NCBI GenBank assembly: GCA_015231595.1 | Contig: JADGBH010000016.1 | Span: 1 to 64,000, forward strand | Source of the DNA: Desulfobacterales bacterium | Lineage (GTDB): Bacteria > Desulfobacterota > Desulfobacteria > Desulfobacterales > JADGBH01 | Length of the DNA: 64,000 nucleotides | Reading direction: 5' to 3' | Shown here: one piece after another, positions 35,474 through 45,375 of the stretch | Layout: each line of letters begins with the position of its first letter | How positions within the stretch are numbered: position 1 is the stretch's first letter | Made by a program: the position numbers and the translations under genes | The notes under the pieces: model-generated | The model's database searches: none | Told to the model about the DNA's origin: nothing | Seen by the model: the letters and a program-made list of their open reading frames with translations, nothing else

Positions 35474-35995
35474 ATGAAAAAGCATATCAACGATTATAGC
35501 AATTACAACGATGAACAGCTACTTCAAATATTATACGATTTTGACAACATTTATTCACAATCTGAAAAAAAAGCTGCTCATAATATTTTAAAACAAAGGA
35601 ATTTTGATTTTGAAAAGTTCCAAAAAGAGCATCCTGAATCCTCGAAAAAAATTAATAAGGAAAAAATAAAAAATTTTGTTGAATTTAGCTTACATAAAGT
35701 TTTTATAAAAAAAAAGTTAATTTATTTTACATCAGGTTTTATATTATTTCTATTTTTAAGCTTTTTCAATTCTGCTTATAAGGTTATAAACAGCATATAT
35801 TTTAATGTTTTTTTAAATTTTGTTGCTTATATGTTTGCCTTCATATCCGGATTAAAACTTTCTAAATTATCCCGATTAAATGCATTTTTAAAATATCTTA
35901 AATTAAATGAATTTGAACAAATATTAGCGGAGAAATCATTAATTGTGGCTATTTCTGCATTGAAAAAAGAAATAGCTATTGAGAAACGTCAATAA
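35474..35995 (+). CDS. Small membrane protein, unknown family
   Basis: The 173-residue protein has a charged, hydrophilic N-terminal 75 residues (NDEQLLQILYDFDNIYSQSE) and two hydrophobic segments (LIYFTSGFILFLFLSFF and VFLNFVAYMFAFISGLKLS), followed by a short cytoplasmic-type tail. I do not recognise a family. TTAAGG precedes the ATG. It is encoded 28 bases before the lipoprotein gene, so it probably belongs to the CHAT-gene operon. Confidence 0.7.
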   Translation: MKKHINDYSNYNDEQLLQILYDFDNIYSQSEKKAAHNILKQRNFDFEKFQKEHPESSKKINKEKIKNFVEFSLHKVFIKKKLIYFTSGFILFLFLSFFNSAYKVINSIYFNVFLNFVAYMFAFISGLKLSKLSRLNAFLKYLKLNEFEQILAEKSLIVAISALKKEIAIEKRQ

Positions 35996-36023
35996 CTAAA
36001 AAAAAATAATGGAGTGAATTTTT

Positions 36024-36626
36024 ATGGGAAAAAAATCATTAAAAAAAAAGGTTATGTGTTTTATAATGCTATTATTTATAGGCGGATGCACAATTGCTGA
36101 TGTCAAAGTAGAAGTTATGAGTGAAAGGACTTCCCTTGAAAATCAGGTTCTAGGCACTTATAACTCTCTTGATACTCAAATGCTTCTTTTTGCCTCTGTG
36201 CGTGGAGTTGATTCAACAGGTAATATTAAACCTCCACCAAAACAAAGCCCTGATCAAATGGATGCAATTGTTGCTATGCAGGTTTTATCTTTCCATGCGG
36301 ACGATTTACAAGGATTTAAATCCTTAGGCTGGGTCGGAGAAAATAATGAAGGTTTATTAAAACCTTTTCCAATGAATAAAGATAAAGTTTCAGATGATTT
36401 GAAAGTTTTTTCTGAAAGATTTGCCCAAGACGAGTTTAATTCTGTATTAGAACAAATTAATAAATCCAGAGAAATTATAATGCAAAGGGTTATTGATACG
36501 AATGAGAATCTTTCCAAAAAAGATGTGCCTGAAATAAAAAAAATATTTGGCAAATTAAATAGGGAAACAGCTTCTATTGGAGAAAAAATTCAAAAAGAAG
36601 ATGGAACATGGATTGTGAAAGAATAA
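36024..36626 (+). CDS. Lipoprotein, DUF1318-like
   Basis: The 200-residue protein has a type II signal peptide with the lipobox LFIGGC, so Cys is lipidated near residue 18. The mature part contains SLENQVLGTYNSLDTQMLLF and SLGWVGENNEGLLKPFP, followed by helix-rich NSVLEQINKSREIIMQRVID. The GENNEGLL pattern resembles DUF1318 proteins, a family of unknown role. GGAG lies nine bases before the ATG. It stands 49 bases upstream of the CHAT gene and likely sits on the same membrane face as that exported protein. Confidence 0.65.
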   Translation: MGKKSLKKKVMCFIMLLFIGGCTIADVKVEVMSERTSLENQVLGTYNSLDTQMLLFASVRGVDSTGNIKPPPKQSPDQMDAIVAMQVLSFHADDLQGFKSLGWVGENNEGLLKPFPMNKDKVSDDLKVFSERFAQDEFNSVLEQINKSREIIMQRVIDTNENLSKKDVPEIKKIFGKLNRETASIGEKIQKEDGTWIVKE

Positions 36627-36675
36627 TTGATCACTGTGAATTATAAATTATTCAAAACTATTAAGGATTTTTCCA

Positions 36676-39600
36676 ATGAAAAACATTAAAATTATTTTTT
36701 TATGCGTTTTATCATTTTTAATAACTTTAGCAAATCTTTCAGCTAAAACTAACCAAAGTTTAGCAATTATTTTACCATATCAAATTACAGCAGAAACAGA
36801 CCCTGTTATTTCTTTTGATATATCCCTTGACGGTAAGTTCATGGTGTATTCTTTATCTACAAATAATTTTACAGATATTTATTTGAGGTCAGCTAATCCT
36901 TCCATTGTTATGCTTCCAAAGCAAATTACAAGCGACCCTTCTAATGAATTTGCTCCTGTTTTTTCTCCAGACGGCGATTTTATAGCCTATGTCGGGACGA
37001 CTTACGATGTAAAAGGAGATATATATTTAATGAATATTAAAAAGGAAGGCAGTAAGCCCATAAGAATAACTGGAAGGGAAGGAGAAGACGGCGCTCCATG
37101 TTTTAGTCCTAACGGACGCATACTGTATTTCCATCAAAAAAAAACAGGAGGATTTATAAATCAAATATTTTTTATAGATTTATCAAAAAAAGATTCTATT
37201 CCCATAGCGATTGATACTAAAGGAGATGCTTTATATCCTTCTGTTTCTCCAGATAACAAAAAATTAGCTTTTGTATCATATCGAAACGATTTTAGTGGAG
37301 ATATCTTTTTTATAGATTTATCAACTTCTGAAATTATCCCCTTAACAACAGGTCCAGAAATTGATTTTTCACCAGTATGGTCAAAAGACGGGAAAAAGAT
37401 TTTTTTTTCAAGAATAATGGCTGATACTGATAAAGATGGTATTTTATCATTAAAAGATAATGCCCAAATATTTTCAATTAGATTCAATGAGCAAAAATAT
37501 CGAGCTTATCCATTAACTCCGATTAATTATTCTACGTTTCAGCTAAAATCATCTGATTCAATGGTTTATTTTTTATCCAACAGAAAAGGTATAATTAATT
37601 GCTGGGCGTTACCCCAATCTGGCGTTGTACCCAATGAAAACAATCCAAAATCCCAAATTGAATTCGCTGATAAAATAGCAGATAAAATCCCAAGTGAACC
37701 TTATGTCACGCTTCTTTCTTATTATAAAGTTATTGAGCTTTTTAGCTCTGATAAAAATATTTCCGCTAATGCCGCTTATAATATAGGAATGATATATAAA
37801 AATCTTGATATGGAAGATGCATCTATATCTGCATTTAAAATAATTGATGACGAATTTGGAGGAATTGAACCCTACGCTGGGTTTTCTCGAATAGAGCAGG
37901 CGTTTATAAATTGTCAGAAAATTATTAGAAAAGAAGGCAATAATAATATTCGAACAAAAATAATTAATGATAGCATTAAAAAAATTAGTGAAATATCTGG
38001 ATCCCCGACAGTTACTGGAAAGGGTTATATTGCAGTATCAAGGCTTTTAAGTCAAATTAAAGGACAGCCAGAAGCTTTTACCAAAGCTATTGATGTTTTG
38101 GACAGGGTAATACAGGATTCTTCTTTAAAAGATTACGAAAATGGAGATTTACCTGCTGAAGCTATGATTCTGAAAGCTGATATTTACAGCATCATAGGAA
38201 TGAAAGAAAAAGTTTATCCCGCTTATTTATCGGTAATAAAAGAGTATCCTAACTCTGTTTTTTTTACAGAGCAGGCTTCTGAAAAAATTATTGATATCTC
38301 CCTTTCAGGAATTAGTAAAGACAAAAGCTCTAATAAAATACAATATTTGAGAAAAATTGCAGAGGAAAATCGGAATAAAACTCCAATTATTTCTATAGTT
38401 GCACTTAATAGAATTGGCGATATATATTACGCAGAAGATGAACTTGCAAAAGCAAAAGCGGCTTATCAGCAAGTATTAGAACAATTTCCGATTTTAAGCC
38501 CTAAAACAGCGGCTGCTCGCATGTCCTTAGCTGAAATTTATTATAAAGAGGAAAGATTTAAAAAAGCCCTTGAGCTTTATGAAAAAGAAATTGAATTAAG
38601 ACCATTTGAAGACAGCATACATGCCCTTGCAAGAGACGGTTATATTAGAAAGGCTATATCCTCTGGTGAATACCTATATATTTTGGGAGAAATTTATTCC
38701 GCACAAAAAACATTTAAAGAGCTTTTAGATTATGATTCTTCCATAGTTGAAGCCCATAGGGGTTATATCAAATGTGCTGTTGCTTTAAAACTAACGAATA
38801 ACATTATAGAGCATTATAAAAGACTTTTACAAAATAATCCTAATGACCCAATTCTTCTTTACAGCAATGGTCTTGCCCTTACTTATTTGGAGAATAAGGA
38901 ATCATTAGACGAAGCAGAAAAGTTAATTTTAAAAGCCATAAGTATAAATGGTCAGATAGAATATTTTTATCAAACACTTGGCTATATTTATGAAGTTTCA
39001 GAGACAGTATATAAGGAAAAAAAAGGAATTGAAAAAGCGTTAGATTGTTATCAAAAAGCATATTTTTTGAACGACCATGAGCGAAATTCTGATAATGCGG
39101 CAAATCTTTTATTGAATATCGGAAATTCTTACTACTCCCTTGGCCAATACTGGAAGGCGTATACCTATTATTACCAAAGATTTGAATCGAAAAAGCCCTT
39201 TGATAACAAAAATACTGAAATATTATTTTATAGGCGATTAGGAGAATCAGCATTCCAAGAAAAAGAAAATGAAGAAACAATTCAATCCTATAAAAAAGTT
39301 ATTGAACTTATCGCCGATGAAACTGAGCCGGAACAAGCTTTAAAAGAATATGATAAACTTATACGATATGTTAATGACCGCATAATAACTCCCGGTTTAA
39401 AAAATAAAAAAGTAAATGACAAAGCTAAGTCTGTATCTAAAGAACAGGTAAACATAAATAGAGATCTTTCCCGTTTAGGTAGAGAAGTTTTTCCTCCTCC
39501 AAGCAAAAAATGGGATTCTTACCAAAAGGGACTTTTAGGGTTACTTGAAAAACAAGAAAGATTAAACAAAGAAATAATTTCATTACTAAAACAATTGAAA

Positions 39601-42600
39601 TATTCGGACATAAATGACGGAAGCCCTAAGGTTGAAGATGCTGAAAAGGCTATGTATTTGTTTATGCTTAAAATAAAGGAAAGTTTAGATTTTCCTGAAA
39701 AAATGGTTCATCTTAAAGTTGAAATGCTGGATAGATTGGGACTTGCGTATCAGGAATTTGAAAAACTTGAAGAATCTGTTCAATCTTTTGAATACGCATA
39801 TTTGTTAAACGAGCAATTAGGCTTAAACCAAAATCTTGCTAAAAATATGAGGTCAATTGCTTTCAATAAATATAATCTTGCTTCCAGCTTACACGGCAAG
39901 GAAAAACGAGAAAAATTAAGGGAGTCTCTAAAGGCTTTTCAAAAAGTCATAGAGCTTTTAGATAAATATGGAGTAGCTCAAAGGGTTGAGGAAAAGGGTA
40001 GGGGGCTTTTAAATATAAAAACTCAAGTTTCCCTTGATCAAATGGCATCTACTGAAGCGGCTCATGGTTTTACAAAAGATCAAGAAATGAGGCTTGCAAA
40101 CACGTTTATCGCTAAAATTAATATTGAGCTTTTAGAACTTGGAGAATCTGAAAAAGCTTTTGTTGATATGCTTAAACTCTATCCCTACGACAAAGAAGTT
40201 GCAGAGAAGGATTTATATGGAGTTTCTCTTCTTTTCCATAGAGCCGGTCATATATCCTATTCAAGACGGCAGTATCAAGAATCATTTAAGCGTTTTAAAA
40301 GATCCCTTGAATTATCCATTCGAATGAAAAATCCTGCAAGTGCTGTTATAAATTTATGCAATATAACTGATTTAGTTTTAAAAACATCTTTATTTTATGA
40401 AAAACTCTTTGAAATAGAATCATTTGATAAAGCGGTATTGGAAATTGTGGCAAATAATCCTGCTATTTCTGAAAATCGGCTCGATATAATTTATCATAAT
40501 GTTATGGGTGTTTTTTATGCTCAATTTTCGTCTAAAAATATTAGTGAATATGAAAATGCAGTTTTAAAAATGAGGACTTCGCAGAATGCCTATGCTCATT
40601 TTGAAAAAGGCATAAAACTTCTTGAATCCCAAAAAACTAATTGTGATAGGCAATGTTTATATTTACTTTCAGTTTTGCACCTTAATTTTGGAGGCCTTAT
40701 TGAACAAATCGGATATTCAGGGAAAAAACATTTTGAAACAGCTTCGCGATTGTCAGATATGGGAATGTTTTTTGATATTAAATGGAGAGCTGACGTGTCT
40801 CTTGGTAAATTTGATGAAGCCCTTATTGATCTTAAGCATGTTTCAATTTTAAGGGCAGGTTGCGGCAAAAATGAAATTATGAGTGCTTTTAGTCCGAAAA
40901 TAAAAGAACTTACTGAAAAAGGTTTAATTGAAGAAGCATTTAATTTATCAGAAAAACTATCAGAGCTTGAAAGATTTAACCGTATAGCTCCTATGTTTGG
41001 AAAAATTAATGGAACAGAACGAAATTTTTATAGAAATTCCTATTTGCGGTTATCAAAAATTTATGAATTAAAAGAAAAATTAAAAACAGATTCGGATAAA
41101 GAATTTTTGGAACAGCGAATTGCTCAAGAATATGAACTTTTGGGGTTAGACATTGGTAAAAAAGGAGAAAAACTGCCGGATATAATAGCTAATATAAGCG
41201 ATACAAATGAAAGAGAAAAGGTTATAATGCTGTTCGGACTTGCTGTTTTAGCTGAAGATCAAGCTGATTCTATAATATTTAAAACCGACGATTTATTATC
41301 TGAGTCTCTTATCAATAATAGTGAATCGAAAAAGAATTATGTTAACGTAATTAATCAATATCAAGATCTTAGAAAAAAAGTTATTTCCCAAAGGCCTAAA
41401 GAAAGATCATCTGATCTTTTTGCTTTGTTTGGTTCGGAGCCTTTTGAAGCTATTGATGTAATGGAAAATTTACCTCAAAATTCAAGCATGCTTCGTTTAA
41501 TTAAAATCGAAAAGGATTCATTTATTGGATTTTTTGTTAATGGAGAAGGACTTACCTATAAATTATTAAATTACGATGATTTGATAAAATTATCCGCTGA
41601 AAATAATATTAACATTATCGCTTCTGAAGAATTATTTCCTATATTTGGAAAGGCTTGTTATAGCTTAAGTGCGTCCCATTATGTAAGGTCATTGAAAAAT
41701 CGAAAATCATTTAAACAAGCTATCCTTGAAATGCCTTCAGGGTCAGTTAGTAACCATGATTATTCAATATATTCATTAAAAGATTTAAATATTGATAATA
41801 TTGATTCAGACTTGATTGAAGGAATAAACACTTTAATTTTATCATATCCAGCATTTATATCTTCATCTGTGCCTGTAAGAAGTGGTGAAAAATCATTGTT
41901 ATTCTTTGGGGTTGAAGACAAAAATGGCAAGCAGATGAAGTTTGATAGTCTTATGACTTATTTTTCAAATCTTTCCCTTGCTTTAATTGAAAACATGGAC
42001 AAGGATGACGTATATATCGGATGTCATTTATTTTCGATTTATGGTTGTCCCACAATAATTTTTCAGAATGAAAAAGATGATAATCATCAATTATTGAATG
42101 CATTTTTAAAAGAGTATAAAAATCAATCCGCGTATGAGGCCAAAAATACGGTGGATTCGAAAGATAATTGGATTCAATTTGGCTATAAAGGAATGACTCC
42201 ATCGGAAATAGCGGCATTTAATAAAAGTAATTTTATAAAATATGTGAAGCAAGGCATTGAAGAATTTAAAAATAAAAATTTTGCTTTTTCCCTTATTCTT
42301 TTTGAAAAGTCTGCAATTATTGCATCTTCAAATCAAGAATTTTCAAAACATCTTTCAGGAGTTTTAAAATATGCAAGGGAAAGTGCTTACAATGCTGGAA
42401 ATTTTGATAAAGCTTTAAAATATGCATCAAAGCTGACAGATTATATGAAAACTACTCGGCCTGATTCACAAGAACACGCCGAATCATTAATGGCATTAGG
42501 CCTTATTGATGCTAAGCTTTCAAATTATGATAAAGCTGTGCCTAATCTTGAAGAATCCCTTGAAATTGTCGCTAATCTTGAATTAACATCTGAACAAATA

Positions 42601-45072
42601 AAGGCTTTTTTTGAACTTGGAGTTGTGCTTGAAAATGCCACTGATTATGAAAGAGCTGTGGTTAATTTTGAATCTGCTGCATCCCTTAGCAAAGGGCTTA
42701 GAAAAAATGAGCTTTTGGCTAAACAATATACAAGTATCGGTAGAATATATGATATGCGGCTTTCAAAATATGCTTATGGAATTCAGTTCTATAAAAAAGC
42801 TTTAGAAATTTGGCAAGAGCTTAAGAATAACGAAATGATCGCAGAATCATATATCAATATTGGAAGATGTTACAGGCTACTTGGTAATTTTCAGGAAGCT
42901 GATAAAAATTATGATGATGCCATGAATTTAGTTTCTCCGGATAAATTTGAAGCGTATTCAAAGGTAATAATCGAAAAAGCTAATAATGCGTGGTTTCAAG
43001 GAAGATATGATGAAGCTTTTAGGTTGCAAAGAAAAGCTTACAATATAGCAATGGATAAAAATTTTTCCTTGATGAAAGTTATAAGCTTAAATACATCTGG
43101 TCTTATTTTTTGGACTTTAGGAGAGTATAAAAAGGCTTTATTAGAGTTAAATAACGCTCTTGAATTTACAGATGAATTAAAAGCTCGGCCCGATGAAATA
43201 GCAACAACTTTGAATAATATAGGCGTAATTTTAAGGGATATAGGCAGGTATGGCGAGGCTTTAGAAAAATTTGAAAAAGCCCTTGAAATAGATACAAAAT
43301 TAAAATCTAAATGGGCGATAGCGTATGATTTTCGAAATAAAGCTTTGACTTTATTTAAGATGGGAAAGCCTGAAGAATCTATACCTTTGTTTGAACAAGC
43401 TTTATACGAAGCGAGTTCCATAGGAAATAAAATAAACGAAGCAAAAGCTGCTGTAGGTTTGGGTGACGCTTATTTTACTGTTGATAATAAAGAAAAAGCA
43501 AAAGAAGCTTATACTAAAGCTCTTTCATTATCCCAGAGCATGTCTCTTAAAGAAGTTGAATGGAGAAGTTTTTACGGGCTTGCTATGCTTGAGGATAACA
43601 ACAAGGATGAGGCAAAAAAATTCTTATATGAAGCTATAAAAATAATTGAAAAAATGAGAGCAGATATAAAAATTGAACAGCTTAAAGACAGTTTTATTAC
43701 AGATAAGGTTTCCGTATATGAAAAGCTTGTGTCAATCCTTGTGGAAAAAGGTGAAATAACAGAGGCTTTTGAAGTTGCTGAACGTTCGAGGGCGAGAAAT
43801 TTTATAGATATTCTCGGTAATCAAAATTTAAAACTTAAATCATCGGTCGATAAAAAATTATATGACAAACAAAACTTAATACGGTCTCGAATAAAGGAAT
43901 ATGAATCTCTTATTGCTCAAGCTGAAAATGAAAAAGAATTGGAATCCTATAAAAAAAGTTTTGATAGTCTTCAAAATGATTTAAATAGCGTTATGCTTGA
44001 AATTCAGATGCAAAACCCTGAACTTGCCTCTATGGTTTCAGTCTCTCCTTTAAAAGCTAAAGAGCTTATGGCAAAAATTAATAACAATATTGGCCTATTA
44101 TGTTATTATGTTGTTTCTGACGAAATATTTTACTGGCTTATAACAAAGGATGATATAAAATTATTCAGAACTCCTATCGGAAGAGGTTCCTTTGAGGAAT
44201 TTATTTTAGATTATAGAAGGATGATGCAGAATCTTGAGCCGCTTGCTGAACAATCTAAACAGCTTTATGAATGGATTTTAGCTCCAGCTGTAAAAGTTTT
44301 AAGCTCCCCTGAATTTAGCAAAATAACAACATTAGGAATAGTTCCCCATGCTTCACTTCATTACCTGTCTTTCGCAACGCTTTCTAATGGAAATGACTTT
44401 TTAATAGATAAATATCCGATATTTTATATTCCGAGCGCAAGCGTTTTGGATTATACGATGAAGAGAAGACAATCTGAGAAAAATCTTAAAGTCCTTGCAA
44501 TAGGCAATCCTGATCTTGGAGATCCTATTTTTAATTTGCCGTTTTCAGAATATGAAGTTGGCTCAATTAAATGGAATTTTCCGAATATAACGATACTCAC
44601 AAAAGATAAAGCAGTTGAGGACTGGATAGTAAATAATATTAGTCAATTTGGAATTATTCATTTGGCTTCCCATGGAGAATTTGATCCAATTAATCCTCTT
44701 TTTTCTGCTATAAAGCTCGCAAGGGGCGCACAAGGGGATGGAAATCTTGAAGCATCGGAAGTATTTGGGCTTTCAATAAATGCGGATATGGTTATTCTTA
44801 GTGCATGCCAAACAGGCCTTGCTAAAGTAACTGGAGGTGATGATGTTATTGGTTTAAATAGGGCTTTCTTTTATGCTGGAACTCATACAGTGATATCAAG
44901 CCTCTGGAGGGTTAGCGATGTGTCAACTGCAATTTTGATAAAAGAATTTTATAGGCAATATACTTTAAATAATAAAGCTGACAGCCTTAGAAAAGCTATT
45001 TTACACGTAAAGAAATTTTATCCGCATCCAGGCTATTGGGGAGCTTTTAGTTTAGTAGGCGATTATTATTAA
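36676..45072 (+). CDS. Giant exported TolB-propeller/TPR protein with tandem CHAT domains
   Basis: The protein has 2798 residues. A signal peptide (KIIFLCVLSFLITLANLSA) is followed by TolB/PD40 propeller blades to about residue 320 (FAPVFSPDGDFIAYVG, APCFSPNGRILYFHQ, YPSVSPDNKKLAFVS, FSPVWSKDGKKIFFS). TPR arrays lie at about 350-1500 and 1850-2420. The C-terminal CHAT domain (about 2470-2798) has His2666 in LASHGEFDP and Cys2711 in ILSACQTGLA, both expected for a caspase-like protease. A second, degenerate CHAT fold seems to lie at about 1605-1816. RSRARNFIDIL before the C-terminal domain is the usual linker. AAGGA precedes the ATG. It probably senses protein partners in the periplasm and cleaves a target; the target is unknown. 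Confidence 0.88.
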   Translation: MKNIKIIFLCVLSFLITLANLSAKTNQSLAIILPYQITAETDPVISFDISLDGKFMVYSLSTNNFTDIYLRSANPSIVMLPKQITSDPSNEFAPVFSPDGDFIAYVGTTYDVKGDIYLMNIKKEGSKPIRITGREGEDGAPCFSPNGRILYFHQKKTGGFINQIFFIDLSKKDSIPIAIDTKGDALYPSVSPDNKKLAFVSYRNDFSGDIFFIDLSTSEIIPLTTGPEIDFSPVWSKDGKKIFFSRIMADTDKDGILSLKDNAQIFSIRFNEQKYRAYPLTPINYSTFQLKSSDSMVYFLSNRKGIINCWALPQSGVVPNENNPKSQIEFADKIADKIPSEPYVTLLSYYKVIELFSSDKNISANAAYNIGMIYKNLDMEDASISAFKIIDDEFGGIEPYAGFSRIEQAFINCQKIIRKEGNNNIRTKIINDSIKKISEISGSPTVTGKGYIAVSRLLSQIKGQPEAFTKAIDVLDRVIQDSSLKDYENGDLPAEAMILKADIYSIIGMKEKVYPAYLSVIKEYPNSVFFTEQASEKIIDISLSGISKDKSSNKIQYLRKIAEENRNKTPIISIVALNRIGDIYYAEDELAKAKAAYQQVLEQFPILSPKTAAARMSLAEIYYKEERFKKALELYEKEIELRPFEDSIHALARDGYIRKAISSGEYLYILGEIYSAQKTFKELLDYDSSIVEAHRGYIKCAVALKLTNNIIEHYKRLLQNNPNDPILLYSNGLALTYLENKESLDEAEKLILKAISINGQIEYFYQTLGYIYEVSETVYKEKKGIEKALDCYQKAYFLNDHERNSDNAANLLLNIGNSYYSLGQYWKAYTYYYQRFESKKPFDNKNTEILFYRRLGESAFQEKENEETIQSYKKVIELIADETEPEQALKEYDKLIRYVNDRIITPGLKNKKVNDKAKSVSKEQVNINRDLSRLGREVFPPPSKKWDSYQKGLLGLLEKQERLNKEIISLLKQLKYSDINDGSPKVEDAEKAMYLFMLKIKESLDFPEKMVHLKVEMLDRLGLAYQEFEKLEESVQSFEYAYLLNEQLGLNQNLAKNMRSIAFNKYNLASSLHGKEKREKLRESLKAFQKVIELLDKYGVAQRVEEKGRGLLNIKTQVSLDQMASTEAAHGFTKDQEMRLANTFIAKINIELLELGESEKAFVDMLKLYPYDKEVAEKDLYGVSLLFHRAGHISYSRRQYQESFKRFKRSLELSIRMKNPASAVINLCNITDLVLKTSLFYEKLFEIESFDKAVLEIVANNPAISENRLDIIYHNVMGVFYAQFSSKNISEYENAVLKMRTSQNAYAHFEKGIKLLESQKTNCDRQCLYLLSVLHLNFGGLIEQIGYSGKKHFETASRLSDMGMFFDIKWRADVSLGKFDEALIDLKHVSILRAGCGKNEIMSAFSPKIKELTEKGLIEEAFNLSEKLSELERFNRIAPMFGKINGTERNFYRNSYLRLSKIYELKEKLKTDSDKEFLEQRIAQEYELLGLDIGKKGEKLPDIIANISDTNEREKVIMLFGLAVLAEDQADSIIFKTDDLLSESLINNSESKKNYVNVINQYQDLRKKVISQRPKERSSDLFALFGSEPFEAIDVMENLPQNSSMLRLIKIEKDSFIGFFVNGEGLTYKLLNYDDLIKLSAENNINIIASEELFPIFGKACYSLSASHYVRSLKNRKSFKQAILEMPSGSVSNHDYSIYSLKDLNIDNIDSDLIEGINTLILSYPAFISSSVPVRSGEKSLLFFGVEDKNGKQMKFDSLMTYFSNLSLALIENMDKDDVYIGCHLFSIYGCPTIIFQNEKDDNHQLLNAFLKEYKNQSAYEAKNTVDSKDNWIQFGYKGMTPSEIAAFNKSNFIKYVKQGIEEFKNKNFAFSLILFEKSAIIASSNQEFSKHLSGVLKYARESAYNAGNFDKALKYASKLTDYMKTTRPDSQEHAESLMALGLIDAKLSNYDKAVPNLEESLEIVANLELTSEQIKAFFELGVVLENATDYERAVVNFESAASLSKGLRKNELLAKQYTSIGRIYDMRLSKYAYGIQFYKKALEIWQELKNNEMIAESYINIGRCYRLLGNFQEADKNYDDAMNLVSPDKFEAYSKVIIEKANNAWFQGRYDEAFRLQRKAYNIAMDKNFSLMKVISLNTSGLIFWTLGEYKKALLELNNALEFTDELKARPDEIATTLNNIGVILRDIGRYGEALEKFEKALEIDTKLKSKWAIAYDFRNKALTLFKMGKPEESIPLFEQALYEASSIGNKINEAKAAVGLGDAYFTVDNKEKAKEAYTKALSLSQSMSLKEVEWRSFYGLAMLEDNNKDEAKKFLYEAIKIIEKMRADIKIEQLKDSFITDKVSVYEKLVSILVEKGEITEAFEVAERSRARNFIDILGNQNLKLKSSVDKKLYDKQNLIRSRIKEYESLIAQAENEKELESYKKSFDSLQNDLNSVMLEIQMQNPELASMVSVSPLKAKELMAKINNNIGLLCYYVVSDEIFYWLITKDDIKLFRTPIGRGSFEEFILDYRRMMQNLEPLAEQSKQLYEWILAPAVKVLSSPEFSKITTLGIVPHASLHYLSFATLSNGNDFLIDKYPIFYIPSASVLDYTMKRRQSEKNLKVLAIGNPDLGDPIFNLPFSEYEVGSIKWNFPNITILTKDKAVEDWIVNNISQFGIIHLASHGEFDPINPLFSAIKLARGAQGDGNLEASEVFGLSINADMVILSACQTGLAKVTGGDDVIGLNRAFFYAGTHTVISSLWRVSDVSTAILIKEFYRQYTLNNKADSLRKAILHVKKFYPHPGYWGAFSLVGDYY

Positions 45073-45168
45073 TCATGAATAACCGCAGGAAACATTCCTG
45101 TTTAAATTTATTAATCATTTTTTTCATTTAATTATAAAATTTGGTTAATTACTCTTTATTTAAACTGT

Positions 45169-45236
45169 ATTACCGCCTTAGAGGAAATGACACTCGGCTA
45201 CTTGTATTGTATAGTCATTCCAGCGAAGTCGGTAAT
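45169..45236. repeat. Imperfect palindrome after the CHAT gene
   Basis: ATTACCGCCTTAGAGGAAAT on the left is partly matched by the reverse complement of the right end (ATTACCGACTTCGCTGGAAT). The right arm contains GTCATTCCAGCGAA, similar to widespread REP sequences and to the core of element 1. It lies 97 bases after the CHAT stop and could serve as a terminator or be a REP remnant. Confidence 0.5.
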
Positions 45237-45283
45237 ACATAATCAAAAGGATAAATTAAAATAGAAATTCCTTAAATTCTAAA

Positions 45284-45369
45284 AATTGACATGCCATTAT
45301 CATTTTTTAATATAAAATTTTGTATTAACTTTATATTTTAGCCTTAATCCTCTGAACAATATGTCAGTT
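45284..45369 (+). repeat. 86-bp palindromic repeat, copy C
   Basis: It runs from AATTGACATGCCATT to AACAATATGTCAGTT, contains ATATTTTAGCCTTAATC, and shares orientation and length with copy A. It lies between convergent CHAT and maeB genes, six bases from the maeB stop. Confidence 0.8.
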
Positions 45370-45375
45370 TTTTTA

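Noticed and set aside
36676..45072. Craspase-like TPR-CHAT partner of a Cas7-11 effector
   Set aside because: No gRAMP/Cas gene or CRISPR array is near, and the protein has a signal peptide and propeller not found in that partner.
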